From: RGIG3178 sp964533965
GTDB taxonomy: Bacteria > Bacillota > Clostridia > Christensenellales > QAND01
Reading direction: 5' to 3'
DNA length: 64,000 nt
Assembly: GCA_964533965.1 (NCBI GenBank)
Contig: CAZHNN010000013.1
Span: forward strand, 1 to 64,000
How positions within the stretch are numbered: position 1 is the first letter of the stretch; each line of letters begins with the position of its first letter. Both the position numbers and the translations under genes were made by a program. Shown here piece after piece: positions 8,554-16,500 of the stretch. The notes under the pieces were generated by a model that ran no database searches, was not told where the DNA came from, and saw nothing but the letters and a program-made list of their open reading frames with translations.

Positions 8554-9105
8554 ATGCAGCATGTGTATGAGACGCAGCGGCTGTATTTACGGGTGCTCAA
8601 TGAATGGGATGTAGATACGGTATTGTCATATTTCGTTCAGAACGAGGAGTTTTTGGCGCCGTGGGAAGCCCAGCGCCCGGAGTATTTTTTTACCTCGGCC
8701 TATCAGAGCATGCAGTTGCGGGGCGAAATGCTGCAGATGAAAGAAGGGCGGATGCTCCGTCTGTGGATGTTTGCAAAAGAGGACAGCGATAGGATCATCG
8801 GCTCCCTCTGTTACAGCAGCATCGTCTACGGCTGTTTTCTGTCCTGTTTTTTGGGGTACAGGCTGAGCGCGGAAAATGCGAACAGAGGATACATGAGCGA
8901 GGCTGTCGCACGCGGCAATGAGGTGATGTTCTCCGAGTATGGATTGCACCGCATCGAAGCCAACATCATGCCCAGGAACGCCGCCTCGCTGCGCGTCGTG
9001 CAAAAGCTGGGGTTTGCCGAAGAGGGCTTGGCGAAGCGGTACCTCAAGATAAACGGCATCTGGGAAGACCATGTGCACATGGTGCTTTTAAACGACAACG
9101 TGTAA
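8554..9105 (+). CDS. GNAT acetyltransferase, RimJ/RimL type
   Basis: 183 residues. N-terminal TQRLYLRVLNEWD is the RimJ/RimL strand-loop opening; ENANRGYMSEAVARGNEVMF holds the acetyl-CoA binding helix region and LHRIEANIMPRNAASLRVVQKLGF is the characteristic C-terminal block with the NxAS(L)xVxxKLGF motif. Members acetylate ribosomal protein N-termini or small amines with acetyl-CoA; the substrate here is unknown. The ATG at 8554 has GGGAGGA ten bases before it and is preferred over the upstream ATG at 8530. Confidence 0.85.
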   Translation: MQHVYETQRLYLRVLNEWDVDTVLSYFVQNEEFLAPWEAQRPEYFFTSAYQSMQLRGEMLQMKEGRMLRLWMFAKEDSDRIIGSLCYSSIVYGCFLSCFLGYRLSAENANRGYMSEAVARGNEVMFSEYGLHRIEANIMPRNAASLRVVQKLGFAEEGLAKRYLKINGIWEDHVHMVLLNDNV

Positions 9106-9138
9106 ACTGGAAACCCGTTACTATATAGGGGGATTGAC

Positions 9139-9516
9139 GTGAAAAAGCATCGGATTTTGAAAATTGTTCTCTTAATATTCAGCCTTATTATCATTGCAGG
9201 CGCATGCTTTTTGTTCATCGGTCTGAATACGAAGAACGTTGCGATTGCGAATATCGATATTGCACAAGTTTCTGACGGAACGTATACTGGCAAATACAGC
9301 GCGGGGCGCTTCAGCAATGAAGTGAGCGTGACGGTTAAAGGCGGAAAGATAACGGACATTCGGCTGCTAAAAGATGTGGCGGTATCGTTGCCGGGCATGT
9401 CTGAAAAGCTGTTCCAAAACGTCATCGCGTCGCAATCGCTCGTGGTCGATGCGATATCGGGCGCCACCGTTATGACCAAGGCGTACTTAAAAGCAATTGA
9501 GGATGCACTTCGCTAG
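9139..9516 (+). CDS. membrane-anchored FMN-binding domain protein
   Basis: 125 residues starting at a GTG behind AGGGGGATT. One N-terminal transmembrane helix (about 8-28), then an extracytoplasmic FMN_bind domain: DGTYTGKYSAG opens it and DAISGATVMTKAYLKAI carries the SGAT motif in which threonine receives covalent FMN in RnfG/NqrC proteins. It is a single-domain protein that probably carries one flavin at the outer membrane face in electron transfer; a flavin transferase (ApbE) is not seen nearby. Confidence 0.82.
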   Translation: MKKHRILKIVLLIFSLIIIAGACFLFIGLNTKNVAIANIDIAQVSDGTYTGKYSAGRFSNEVSVTVKGGKITDIRLLKDVAVSLPGMSEKLFQNVIASQSLVVDAISGATVMTKAYLKAIEDALR

Positions 9517-9555
9517 CCTTGAGCTCTATGAACATACAGATGAGGGGATGATGCA

Positions 9556-9720
9556 ATGCCGACGTTTGAAAAGTACAATACAAGCCAGGAATTGTTTGAT
9601 CTGCAGCAGGAGCTCTACATGCTCGAGGCAGAGCAGCAGCTTTTGGGTGTCAATCACTCCGAACGCATTGAGGAGATAAGGGAGATGCTGGCGGAGATGG
9701 ACGAAGACGGGCAAGTATAG
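9556..9720 (+). CDS. small acidic helical protein, 54 residues
   Basis: A short frame from ATG 9556 to the TAG at 9720 with GAGGGG eight bases upstream. The product begins MPTFEKYNTSQELF and ends EMDEDGQV; it is dense in Glu and Leu with heptad-like spacing (LFDLQQELYMLEAEQQLL), pointing to one amphipathic or coiled-coil helix pair. It lies 40 bases behind the FMN-binding gene and may be cotranscribed. No family recognised. Confidence 0.6.
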   Translation: MPTFEKYNTSQELFDLQQELYMLEAEQQLLGVNHSERIEEIREMLAEMDEDGQV

Positions 9721-9750
9721 AGCCCCGGATTCCATATTTTTTATACCCTC

Positions 9751-9820
9751 CATAGCCCGCGGATTGCATTTGCGGGCTATGATACAAAAATGAAGCGGTG
9801 AAGGCCGCTTTTTCTTTTTT
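9751..9820 (+). terminator. two consecutive hairpins ending in a T-run
   Basis: CATAGCCCGC (9751-9760) pairs with GCGGGCTATG (9772-9781). The second stem AAGCGG (9793-9798)/CCGCTT (9805-9810) is followed by TTTCTTTTTT and is the functional terminator shape. Confidence 0.75.
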
Positions 9821-9833
9821 CCATGATTTGACG

Positions 9834-9863
9834 TTGTATTTTCCGGGACAGCTTGCGTATAAT
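9834..9863 (+). promoter_or_regulatory. dinB operon promoter
   Basis: TTGTAT (9834-9839), an 18-base spacer, and a perfect TATAAT (9858-9863). The LexA-type box begins three bases downstream. Confidence 0.65.
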
Positions 9864-9866
9864 ATA

Positions 9867-9880
9867 GGAACAAACGTTCG
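9867..9880 (+). promoter_or_regulatory. LexA (SOS) operator
   Basis: GGAACAAACGTTCG differs at one base from the Gram-positive SOS box CGAAC-N4-GTTCG. It covers the start-site region just downstream of TATAAT and 17 bases before the dinB ATG, the right place for repression. Confidence 0.8.
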
Positions 9881-9897
9881 TGTATTGAGGTGCCATC

Positions 9898-11133
9898 ATG
9901 CAACGCGTCATCCTGCATTCGGATTTGAACAGCTTTTATGCGTCCGTGGAATGCCTGTATCATCCCGAGGTACGCGATAAACCCGTCGCCGTGGGCGGGG
10001 ATCCGGAATTGCGCCACGGCATCGTGCTGGCCAAGAACAAGGAAGCCAAACAATTCGGTATCGCCACCGGCGAAGCCATCTGGCAGGCGAAGCAGAAGTG
10101 CCCGGAGCTTGTCGTCTTCACGCCGGACTACGCGAAATACCTGAAGTTTGCCCGCCTCGTGCGCAACATCTACGCCGATTATTCCGATAAGGTAGAACCG
10201 TTTGGACTGGATGAAGCATGGCTGGATGTTACAGGCAGCCGTGAGGACGGTGAGACGATTGCCTGCGAGATACGCAGTCGCATCCGGGAAGAAATCGGCA
10301 TCACGGCCTCTATTGGCGTTTCGGACAACAAGATCTTCGCCAAGCTCGGAAGCGACCTGAAGAAGCCGGATGCGACCACGGTGATCACGCGTGAGAATTT
10401 CCGCGATGTCGTGTGGAATCTTCCTGCGGCGGATCTGCTGTACGTGGGGCGCTCGACCTCCCGCAAGCTGTTCTCCATCAACATCAAAACCATAGGAGAC
10501 ATCGCCCGCTGCGATCTTTCTTTGCTGCAGACCTTTTTGGGCAAATGGGGCGAAACGCTGTGGTATTTTGCCAACGGCCTGGATGCTTCGCCTGTGGCAC
10601 TCATCGGCGAGGAATCTTTAATCAAATCCATCGGAAACAGCACGACCACGCCACGGGACTTGACATGCAACCTGGACGTCTGGATGACGATGTGCGTTCT
10701 GTGCGAAAGCGTGGCCGCACGCCTTCGGGAGCATGGCTTCAAGTGCCGCACCGTGCAGATCCATGTGCGCGACAACAAGCTGTTCACCTTTGAGCGGCAG
10801 GCGAAGCTTGCCCGCCCCTCGCAGGTCTCCACCGAGATCCTGCAACTTGCGATGGAGCTTTTTAAAAACAACTACCGCTGGGAGCGGCCGATACGCAGCG
10901 TCGGCGTGCGCGGTGCGGATTTGGTAAGCTCTCTGGACGATAAGCAACTCGCATTTTTCGACGACGACGCCAAAGAGGAGCGGTACATCAAGCTTGAGCG
11001 CACGGTAGACGACATCCGAAGGCGTTTTGGACATTTCAGCATCCAAAAGGCCATCATGTTCACGGACCGGCCGTTGACGGGACTAAACCCGAAAGATGAT
11101 CATGTGATTTTCCCGGTATCCTATTTTGGCTGA
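9898..11133 (+). CDS. dinB: DNA polymerase IV (Y family)
   Basis: Error-prone translesion polymerase. 411 residues with HSDLNSFYASVE at the N-terminus (catalytic Asp and aromatic steric gate), FGLDEAWLDVT around residue 104 (catalytic Asp-Glu; usual form SIDEAYLDVT), the ASIGVSDNKIFAKLGSDLKKP palm/thumb motif, and a C-terminal little-finger domain. There is no obvious C-terminal beta-clamp motif of the QL(S/D)LF type except near KQLAFFDDD, which could serve. The gene follows a LexA box and leads a three-gene operon. Confidence 0.95.
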   Translation: MQRVILHSDLNSFYASVECLYHPEVRDKPVAVGGDPELRHGIVLAKNKEAKQFGIATGEAIWQAKQKCPELVVFTPDYAKYLKFARLVRNIYADYSDKVEPFGLDEAWLDVTGSREDGETIACEIRSRIREEIGITASIGVSDNKIFAKLGSDLKKPDATTVITRENFRDVVWNLPAADLLYVGRSTSRKLFSINIKTIGDIARCDLSLLQTFLGKWGETLWYFANGLDASPVALIGEESLIKSIGNSTTTPRDLTCNLDVWMTMCVLCESVAARLREHGFKCRTVQIHVRDNKLFTFERQAKLARPSQVSTEILQLAMELFKNNYRWERPIRSVGVRGADLVSSLDDKQLAFFDDDAKEERYIKLERTVDDIRRRFGHFSIQKAIMFTDRPLTGLNPKDDHVIFPVSYFG

Positions 11134-11171
11134 AGGACGACATAGATTCGTTTTTTGGTAAGGTGATTGAG

Positions 11172-11414
11172 ATGGCAAGAAAAGCATTTGTAAAAGTGGT
11201 TTCGGAAACCAACGTGGAAGGCGCCGTCAGGCCGCTCTCGTTCGTTTGGGAGGATGGCAGGATTTACCCCGTCGACCGCGTATTGGACGTCAGGAGGGCC
11301 GCCTCGCTCAAGGCCGGCGGGATGGGCATCCGCTATACCTGCATGGTGCAGGGCCATCAGGTGTACCTGTTCTATGAGGAACCCTGTTGGTTTATCGAGG
11401 CAAAAGATGCATAA
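11172..11414 (+). CDS. small DinB-operon protein, DUF6504-like
   Basis: 80 residues from ATG 11172 (AAGGTGATT upstream). The sequence is beta-rich and reads PLSFVWEDGRIYPVDRVLDVR then RYTCMVQGHQVYLFYEEPCWFIE, the pattern of small proteins that sit next to DNA polymerase IV genes; I recall this as DUF6504 but could not check it. It lies 38 bases behind dinB and the next gene starts 38 bases after its stop, so it belongs to the SOS operon and may assist or limit DinB. Confidence 0.65.
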   Translation: MARKAFVKVVSETNVEGAVRPLSFVWEDGRIYPVDRVLDVRRAASLKAGGMGIRYTCMVQGHQVYLFYEEPCWFIEAKDA

Positions 11415-11452
11415 TGGGGCGGGACGATAAAATTCAGAGATGGGGGAGCACA

Positions 11453-12058
11453 ATGTGCGGCAGGTATGCGGTGTCCACCGAAGAAGAGGTCATCGAGATC
11501 CGCGAGATCATCCATGAGATAAACCAAAAGCTCGCCAACACACCGGAGCTGACACGCATGAAGACCGGCGAGATCTTTCCCACCGAAATCGCACCGGTTT
11601 TGGCAATACAAGCAGGCATCCGGCAGGCGCAGCTGATGAAATGGGGCTTCCCGAAATGGCAGGGCTCCGGCGTTGTTATCAACGCGCGGGAGGAGACGGC
11701 GGCGCAAAAATCCATGTTCCGCGCCTCGCTTCTGACCAGAAGGTGTGTCGTGCCCTCTACTGGTTTCTTCGAGTGGAGCCACGGGCCGGGCAAAAAGGAA
11801 AAGTATCTGTTGAGGCTGCCGGATGCCGCGCTGTATATGGCGGGCATCTACAACGTGTTCAGGGACGAGCAGCAGAGATGCTACCCGGCCTATACGATTT
11901 TGACCACCGCGGCAAACGCGTCCGTCTCTATGCTGCACGACCGCATGCCGGTGATCTTGCGAAAATCCGAACTGGATGTGTGGCTTTTGGACAACGCTGC
12001 GACACATGAACTGATGAGCCGCACCGGGCCGGAATTGGCGCTGGAGAGGGTGGGGTAG
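11453..12058 (+). CDS. SRAP domain protein (HMCES/YedK)
   Basis: Forms a protective covalent link to abasic sites in single-stranded DNA. 201 residues starting MCGRYAV, so removal of Met exposes the catalytic Cys2. The other active-site residues are at the family positions: Asn77 and Arg79 (INAREE), Glu107 (GFFEW) and His162 (LHDRMPV); E. coli YedK has Cys2, Asn75, Glu105, His160. Start chosen at ATG 11453, behind GGGGGAG, because Cys must be residue 2; the frame is open further upstream. Third gene of the LexA-boxed dinB operon. Confidence 0.92.
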   Translation: MCGRYAVSTEEEVIEIREIIHEINQKLANTPELTRMKTGEIFPTEIAPVLAIQAGIRQAQLMKWGFPKWQGSGVVINAREETAAQKSMFRASLLTRRCVVPSTGFFEWSHGPGKKEKYLLRLPDAALYMAGIYNVFRDEQQRCYPAYTILTTAANASVSMLHDRMPVILRKSELDVWLLDNAATHELMSRTGPELALERVG

Positions 12059-12090
12059 GATATATTACCCATCCACCACCCAATGAGGAA

Positions 12091-12107
12091 AGGGGGCTGC
12101 GCCCCCT
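12091..12107 (+). terminator. GC-rich hairpin after the SRAP gene
   Basis: AGGGGGC-TGC-GCCCCCT stem 33 bases after the stop codon. No T-run follows (TAACCCC), so it may instead be part of the repetitive element that begins shortly after. Confidence 0.45.
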
Positions 12108-12157
12108 AACCCCGGCCTCCAAAAAGCAGTTTAGATAATAACAAAAGTAAAAAGAGT

Positions 12158-12266
12158 GCCTTCCCCTTGGGGGGGAAGGTGGAGTGAAACACCGGATGAG
12201 GGGTCAAGCTTGCTGTTGCACAGCACCTCATCAGTCGCCCGTCAGCTTCCCCTCGAAGGGGAAGCC
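12158..12266. repeat. composite inverted-repeat element of the type scattered in gut Clostridia
   Basis: The 390-base gap between the SRAP and MutS2-like genes has no gene. It contains a left hairpin (CCTTCCCC-TT-GGGGGGGAAGG), then CCGGATGAGG, and a right half CACCTCATCAGTC ending in AGCTTCCCCTCGAAGGGGAAGC; GGATGAGG and CCTCATC pair across the middle. From memory, very similar units occur in many copies in genomes of intestinal Clostridia. Only one clear copy is present in this window. Confidence 0.55.
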
Positions 12267-12449
12267 GTATGGAATACGCCAAATGGCTGCATGGTATCCC
12301 ACTCTTTTTAGGGGGGCCAGTAACGAGCTTTTGCAGCTGCGAGCCGTCATATTCGCCTTTGGGAGATGCCCCGGCTTTTGCCGGGAGATTGTTATAACTG
12401 CTGAAATCAATGTTTGATCCTTGTCAAACGCTTGCGTTTTAATATGGCC

Positions 12450-14363
12450 TTACTCTGGTTTGCCCTCTTTTATCACGATGACATTCCCCTCTTCGTGCCG
12501 TTTTTTCATCACGTGCCGCGCTTTGCGGTTGGCCACGCTGTCCAGCACGATGGATAGGTCATAGTCTTCGGGGTAGAGATCTTCCGCCTTAACCTTGAGC
12601 TTCAAGCGCTTGTGGTTGATCAAATGCTTTTCACCCTTGACCTGTACGCCCACTTCTCCTTTTTCATTGGCTTTGGCATAGACGATTCCGATATCTTGTT
12701 TGGGGTATACCGTCACGCTGTCCCCGATGTTGAACCGCTGACTGTGCGGCAACGCCATTGGTTTTTCTTCGGCTTTTACGAATTCCTTCGCGATGACACG
12801 AATAAGGTCTGCAGGCGCATCGTCATGATCCCGTATGGGCTTTTCGCCATAGGCAGCTGCCTTCGCTTTGATGAGCATGTGGGCCGGCATGCCAAGCCGC
12901 TGCGCGATGAAAAGCGCACAGCTCTCGCCGGCTTCTCCGATCTCAAGCCTATATAGCGGCAGAAGGCTTTCCCTGTCAAAGGCCATGCGCGCGTTGACAA
13001 GTCCCCTTGTTTTGGCGGCATACTCCTTGATTTCAGGGTAATGGGTCGTCGCTACAAACAGGCAGCTCTTTTCACGCAATTCATCGAGGATGGCGATTGC
13101 AAGGCCCATGCCCTCGGCGGGATCGGTGCCGGAACCCAGCTCGTCGAGAAGCACGAGCGCGGCTTCATCCGCCTGTTTGAGAATGCCAAGGATATTCTTC
13201 ATGTGGGCGGAAAACGTGGAGAGGTTTTCCGCGATGCTCTGCCCGTCGCCGATATCGCACAACACCCTTTTCCTCATGCACAAGCTGCTGCGCGCATCCG
13301 CACAAACATGCAGACCGCTTTGCGCCATAAGCGCAAGCAGTCCCACCGTTTTCAGCGCAACGGTTTTGCCGCCTGTGTTCGGACCCGTGATGATGACACC
13401 ATGCGTATCCCCACCTATGGCAAAATCCAGCGGGACGGCAGTGTCATACCGGAGCAGCGGATGCCGGGCGTGCAGTATCCGGATATCCCCGTCGTCCGTC
13501 AGGTGAACCGGTGCGGCATTCATCGCGACGCTGAACTTGCCCTTGGCAAACAGGAAATCCAGTGTTTCCATCGCTTCGATGTTGCGCTTGATCTGCGGCA
13601 GATGATCCTCGATCAAAGCGGTCAGCGCGTAAAGGATGCGCCTGACTTCGCCTTCCTCTTCGATGATAAGCTCGCTCAACTCTTCCTGCAGCCTTCGCAC
13701 GGAAACGGGCTCGATAAAGCAGGTGCCGCCGGAGTTGGACAGTTCCACCACCGTTCCTACGACATCGTTCTTGTGCTCCCGTTTGACCGGAAGGGTGTAG
13801 CGGCCGTTTTTGATGGTCACAAAGCTCTCCGAGAACCACGCCTTGTTCTTTTTCAACAGCGCATCCAGTTTCGCTTTGATCTGATCGCCAGTACCGGCAA
13901 TTTTCTGCCGCAGCCTGTATAGCTCATGGGACGCCCTGTCATCCACCTGCCCGTTTCGCACGATGCGGTTGATCTCATCCTCCAAATCCGCAAGGTCATG
14001 GATGGAACCACCATAGAACGCGATTTCTATGCCCGTGGATTCCGCCCGCTTAAGGAAACTTTTCATTCTGCGGCAAGAGACGAGAAAGGACAGAACATGT
14101 GCCAGCTGGTCGGGCAAAAGCATCGCATGGATGGCAATAAGATCAAGCGTTCGTTGCAGCTCGCTCATCTTCGCAAGCGGCGGCGTTCCCTCCTTAAGGA
14201 GAATGTTTTTCGCCTGCGTCGTTTCTTCCATTCGCCTTTGCGCTTCCGGCAGGCTGCCTGCAGGCAGGAGACTTAGGCATTTTTCTTTTGCCGGCTCCGA
14301 TACCGCGCAGTCGGCCAGACGCTGTAAAATGATATCGTATTCCAATGCTTTATAATAATCCAT
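12450..14363 (-). CDS. MutS2-like ATPase without Smr domain
   Basis: 637 residues. Residues 1-270 form the MutS-type lever/core region including the coiled segment near 220-260; residues 300-480 are the ABC ATPase: Walker A GPNTGGKT at 327-334, the Q/M-loop region near 350, and VLLDELGSGTDPAEG (Walker B) near 405, then TTHYPEIK (His switch). Full MutS2 continues to about 780 residues with a KOW segment and a C-terminal Smr nuclease domain; here a KOW-like segment (FNIGDSVTVYPKQDIGIVYAK) is present but the protein ends after about 60 further residues (RKARHVMKKRHEEG). MutS2 binds branched DNA or collided ribosomes; which applies here is unknown. SD AGGAGG is clear. Confidence 0.85.
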   Translation of the reverse strand: MDYYKALEYDIILQRLADCAVSEPAKEKCLSLLPAGSLPEAQRRMEETTQAKNILLKEGTPPLAKMSELQRTLDLIAIHAMLLPDQLAHVLSFLVSCRRMKSFLKRAESTGIEIAFYGGSIHDLADLEDEINRIVRNGQVDDRASHELYRLRQKIAGTGDQIKAKLDALLKKNKAWFSESFVTIKNGRYTLPVKREHKNDVVGTVVELSNSGGTCFIEPVSVRRLQEELSELIIEEEGEVRRILYALTALIEDHLPQIKRNIEAMETLDFLFAKGKFSVAMNAAPVHLTDDGDIRILHARHPLLRYDTAVPLDFAIGGDTHGVIITGPNTGGKTVALKTVGLLALMAQSGLHVCADARSSLCMRKRVLCDIGDGQSIAENLSTFSAHMKNILGILKQADEAALVLLDELGSGTDPAEGMGLAIAILDELREKSCLFVATTHYPEIKEYAAKTRGLVNARMAFDRESLLPLYRLEIGEAGESCALFIAQRLGMPAHMLIKAKAAAYGEKPIRDHDDAPADLIRVIAKEFVKAEEKPMALPHSQRFNIGDSVTVYPKQDIGIVYAKANEKGEVGVQVKGEKHLINHKRLKLKVKAEDLYPEDYDLSIVLDSVANRKARHVMKKRHEEGNVIVIKEGKPE

Positions 14364-14640
14364 TCGGTCCTCCTAAAAAGATAGCCCGCGGAAGACACGC
14401 CGTACCATCATGCGCTGCTCCGCGGGCCATACCCAAGAGGACAAATAAGCGTGACAAGCACGCCTTGCCACGCTTTCTATCGGATGGGTTAAAAGCAGTC
14501 AGTCCGGCAGTGTTTCTGAGGGATGGCCAAACAGACGGACAACGTCCGCAGACGATCCCCTGCAACTATATTAGTTGTTGCTCTCCGAAACAGACTGAAC
14601 CGACATACGTACATACCTTTCTTCACCGGCTGTTGCCGAT
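14364..14640 (-). ncRNA. structured leader RNA with terminator-like hairpin before the MutS2-like gene
   Basis: Transcript start is expected near 14640, giving a ~280-nt untranslated leader. On the minus strand it can form a branched domain closed by GTCGGTTCAG.../...CCGGACTGAC with inner hairpins GCAAC/GTTGC and GCGGAC/GTCCGT; a second hairpin AGCGTGGCAAG/CTTGTCACGCT (about 14448-14474); and a final stem GCCCGCGGA/TCCGCGGGC (14427-14384) followed by ATCTTTTT directly before the SD. The last stem looks like an attenuator. Its loop contains GATGGTACGGCG, 11 of 14 like a T-box core with its neighbours, but I see no T-box stem I. No known riboswitch recognised. Confidence 0.5.
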
Positions 14641-14647
14641 TGCTTTT

Positions 14648-14675
14648 AGTATAGCATTCCATATTATGCTGTCAA
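14648..14675 (-). promoter_or_regulatory. promoter of the MutS2-like gene
   Basis: TTGACA (14675-14670), 16-base spacer, TATACT (14653-14648) on the minus strand; about 280 bases upstream of the start codon, which defines the long leader. Confidence 0.7.
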
Positions 14676-14720
14676 GAATCCAAGTGAAACGAAGATTTTT
14701 AAGACCCCACCAGATGACTT

Positions 14721-15107
14721 TCAATGCTTGAGGGACTTCAGACGTTTTAGAATATCCTCATCCGCGGGGCAAAAGGCATATTCGTCGATCTCCTCTACCG
14801 TGATCCAGCGTATGTCGTTGTGCTCCAGCTTCTGCACGGTGCCGCTTTGTATCGCCGCGTTGAACAGCGTCAAGTGCACATCAATGTCGGGGTAGCGGTG
14901 CGTGACCTCCATGAAAACGTCGCCGACCAAAAGCGTGACGCCGAGTTCCTCCCGGCATTCGCGTATAAGGCATTGCGCAAGCGTTTCGCCTTCTTCCCGC
15001 TTGCCGCCGGGGAATTCCCACAGAAGTCCTCGCGCTTTGTTCGCGGGGCGTTGGCATATCATGAATTTGTCTCTATTCCATATCAGGGCTGCCGTCACTT
15101 CGATCAT
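14721..15107 (-). CDS. mutT: MutT-type NUDIX hydrolase
   Basis: 128 residues, the size of MutT. The NUDIX box GGKREEGETLAQCLIRECREELGV runs in two parts, about residues 34-57, with the REEL core complete. N-terminal IEVTAALIWNRDKFMICQR and PANKARGLLWEFPGG are typical of 8-oxo-dGTP hydrolases that clean the nucleotide pool. It starts four bases after the aminotransferase stop and forms an operon with it. Together with the OGG1-type glycosylase nearby it would cover oxidised guanine in pool and DNA. Exact substrate is inferred, not shown. Confidence 0.85.
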   Translation of the reverse strand: MIEVTAALIWNRDKFMICQRPANKARGLLWEFPGGKREEGETLAQCLIRECREELGVTLLVGDVFMEVTHRYPDIDVHLTLFNAAIQSGTVQKLEHNDIRWITVEEIDEYAFCPADEDILKRLKSLKH

Positions 15108-15111
15108 AGCG

Positions 15112-16323
15112 CTACCTGCGGTACCTTTCCATCACCTTCATCACGCGCTCGATGGCGGAAACCGCATTCTGATGGTGCTGCGAAAAGTTGATGCGGAAAT
15201 GCTGCATAAACGGTCCAAACTCAGTGCCGGGCGTGACGGTGACGCCAGTCAACGTCCGGACGATCTTGACGAAATCCAAAATCGGAAAATCCAATGCAGG
15301 CATCTTTACGAACAGGTAGCTTCCGGCCTCGGGCGTGCGGACCGTGACGCCGTCCACTTTGCGCAGTAGAGCCAACAGATCGTCCCGAATGGCCTGATGC
15401 GCCTGCACGCGTGCCTGCAGCCACCCTTCCGGTTCGTTGAACCAGGTCTCGAACACGGCCTGGCTGTAACCGGGCGCACGTAGCGACATAATGGCCTGCA
15501 GCTTTTCCATGCGGTCGATGACGTGTGTCGAACCGAACGCGGTGCCAAGCCTGTAGCCGCTCAAAGATTCCGTCTTCGAAGGGCCGAGGATGGTGATGAG
15601 GTTTTCGGGATCGAGTATGTTCTGGGCGCACAGGTGCGCATACTCCCTGCCGTCGAATACCTGTCGGGAATACAGTTCGTCCACGATGACATAGGCGCCG
15701 AATCGCTGCGCGAGTGCCGCGATGGTGCGGATCTCCTCTTTGGAATAGATGACGCCGGTCGGGTTGTTCGGATTAGAAAACAGAAGCAGTCGCGCGCCGC
15801 CTTTAAACGCGTCTTCGAGACGGTTCAGATCAAGCCCAGCGCAGGTATCCGTTTCCTCATAGAAAAGCGGTATGGGAACGAGATTGCCGTCGAAGAACTC
15901 CACGAGCTTGCGGTTTGCAAAATAATCCGGTTCCACGATGGCTACCTTATCACCTCTGGTAAAGGTGGAGCCCATCGCCAGAAACAGCGCGCCCTGCGTG
16001 CCGGGGGTAAGTATGATCCCGGAATCCGGGTCAATGCTCACTCCTGTGTATGCAGAGAGCTTTCTTGCAACGTCCTCCCGTATGGCAGCTTTGCCGCGGT
16101 ATTCGGTGTAGGCCTGCCTGCCGCCCGATTGTACGCCCGCCACAAAGCATTCGAGAGACCCCGGCGTGGGTAAAAACGCATCCACGTCCCCGTGGGAAAA
16201 GTCCACGGCGATGCCCGCAAGCTTCTCCCCGCGAAGATCCAGTGTTCCGGACTTCTGGCGGGCTTCCTGGCCGGGGGCGCTGTCCACACCCAGTTTGGCA
16301 AACTTTTGATTCAATCGTTCCAT
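15112..16323 (-). CDS. PLP-dependent aminotransferase, class I/II
   Basis: 403 residues from ATG 16323 (GAGGAGC upstream); an ATG 14 codons earlier is less likely. Fold-type I aminotransferase signatures in order: QAYTEYRGKAAIRE near 90, LLFSNPNNPTGVIYS near 195 (Asn binding the cofactor ring region), IVDELYSRQVFDG near 225 (Asp under the pyridine nitrogen), and LGPSKTESLSGYRLG with the Schiff-base Lys near 262, then an Arg near the C-terminus for substrate carboxylate. Amino-acid substrate not assignable; it is not the AspC-type gene found at 61742. Cotranscribed with mutT. Confidence 0.85.
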   Translation of the reverse strand: MERLNQKFAKLGVDSAPGQEARQKSGTLDLRGEKLAGIAVDFSHGDVDAFLPTPGSLECFVAGVQSGGRQAYTEYRGKAAIREDVARKLSAYTGVSIDPDSGIILTPGTQGALFLAMGSTFTRGDKVAIVEPDYFANRKLVEFFDGNLVPIPLFYEETDTCAGLDLNRLEDAFKGGARLLLFSNPNNPTGVIYSKEEIRTIAALAQRFGAYVIVDELYSRQVFDGREYAHLCAQNILDPENLITILGPSKTESLSGYRLGTAFGSTHVIDRMEKLQAIMSLRAPGYSQAVFETWFNEPEGWLQARVQAHQAIRDDLLALLRKVDGVTVRTPEAGSYLFVKMPALDFPILDFVKIVRTLTGVTVTPGTEFGPFMQHFRINFSQHHQNAVSAIERVMKVMERYRR

Positions 16324-16500
16324 CGCAAAGCTCCTCTTCTCAGAGAATGTGAATCCCTTTCTCATATGCCCATATCGTTTTTATTATAGCAGATGCAAGC
16401 TGCAGTAAAAAGAAATTAGGGTACTTTTACTACGTTTTGCCCAGACTTTACCTAGGTGCTGTTTGCGAGTTGACAATTGGTTCATATAATATAGAGCTGT

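Noticed and set aside
13041..13922. 293-residue open frame on the plus strand
   Set aside because: It is antisense to the MutS2-like ATPase domain, has no SD and an Arg/His-rich composition typical of a shadow frame.
14384..14440. T-box riboswitch
   Set aside because: Only the core-like GATGGTACGGCG fits; no stem I, specifier loop or aminoacyl-tRNA-related gene.
16474..16500. Promoter TTGACA with TATAAT before the activase remnant
   Set aside because: The hexamers are only about nine bases apart; not functional as a pair.
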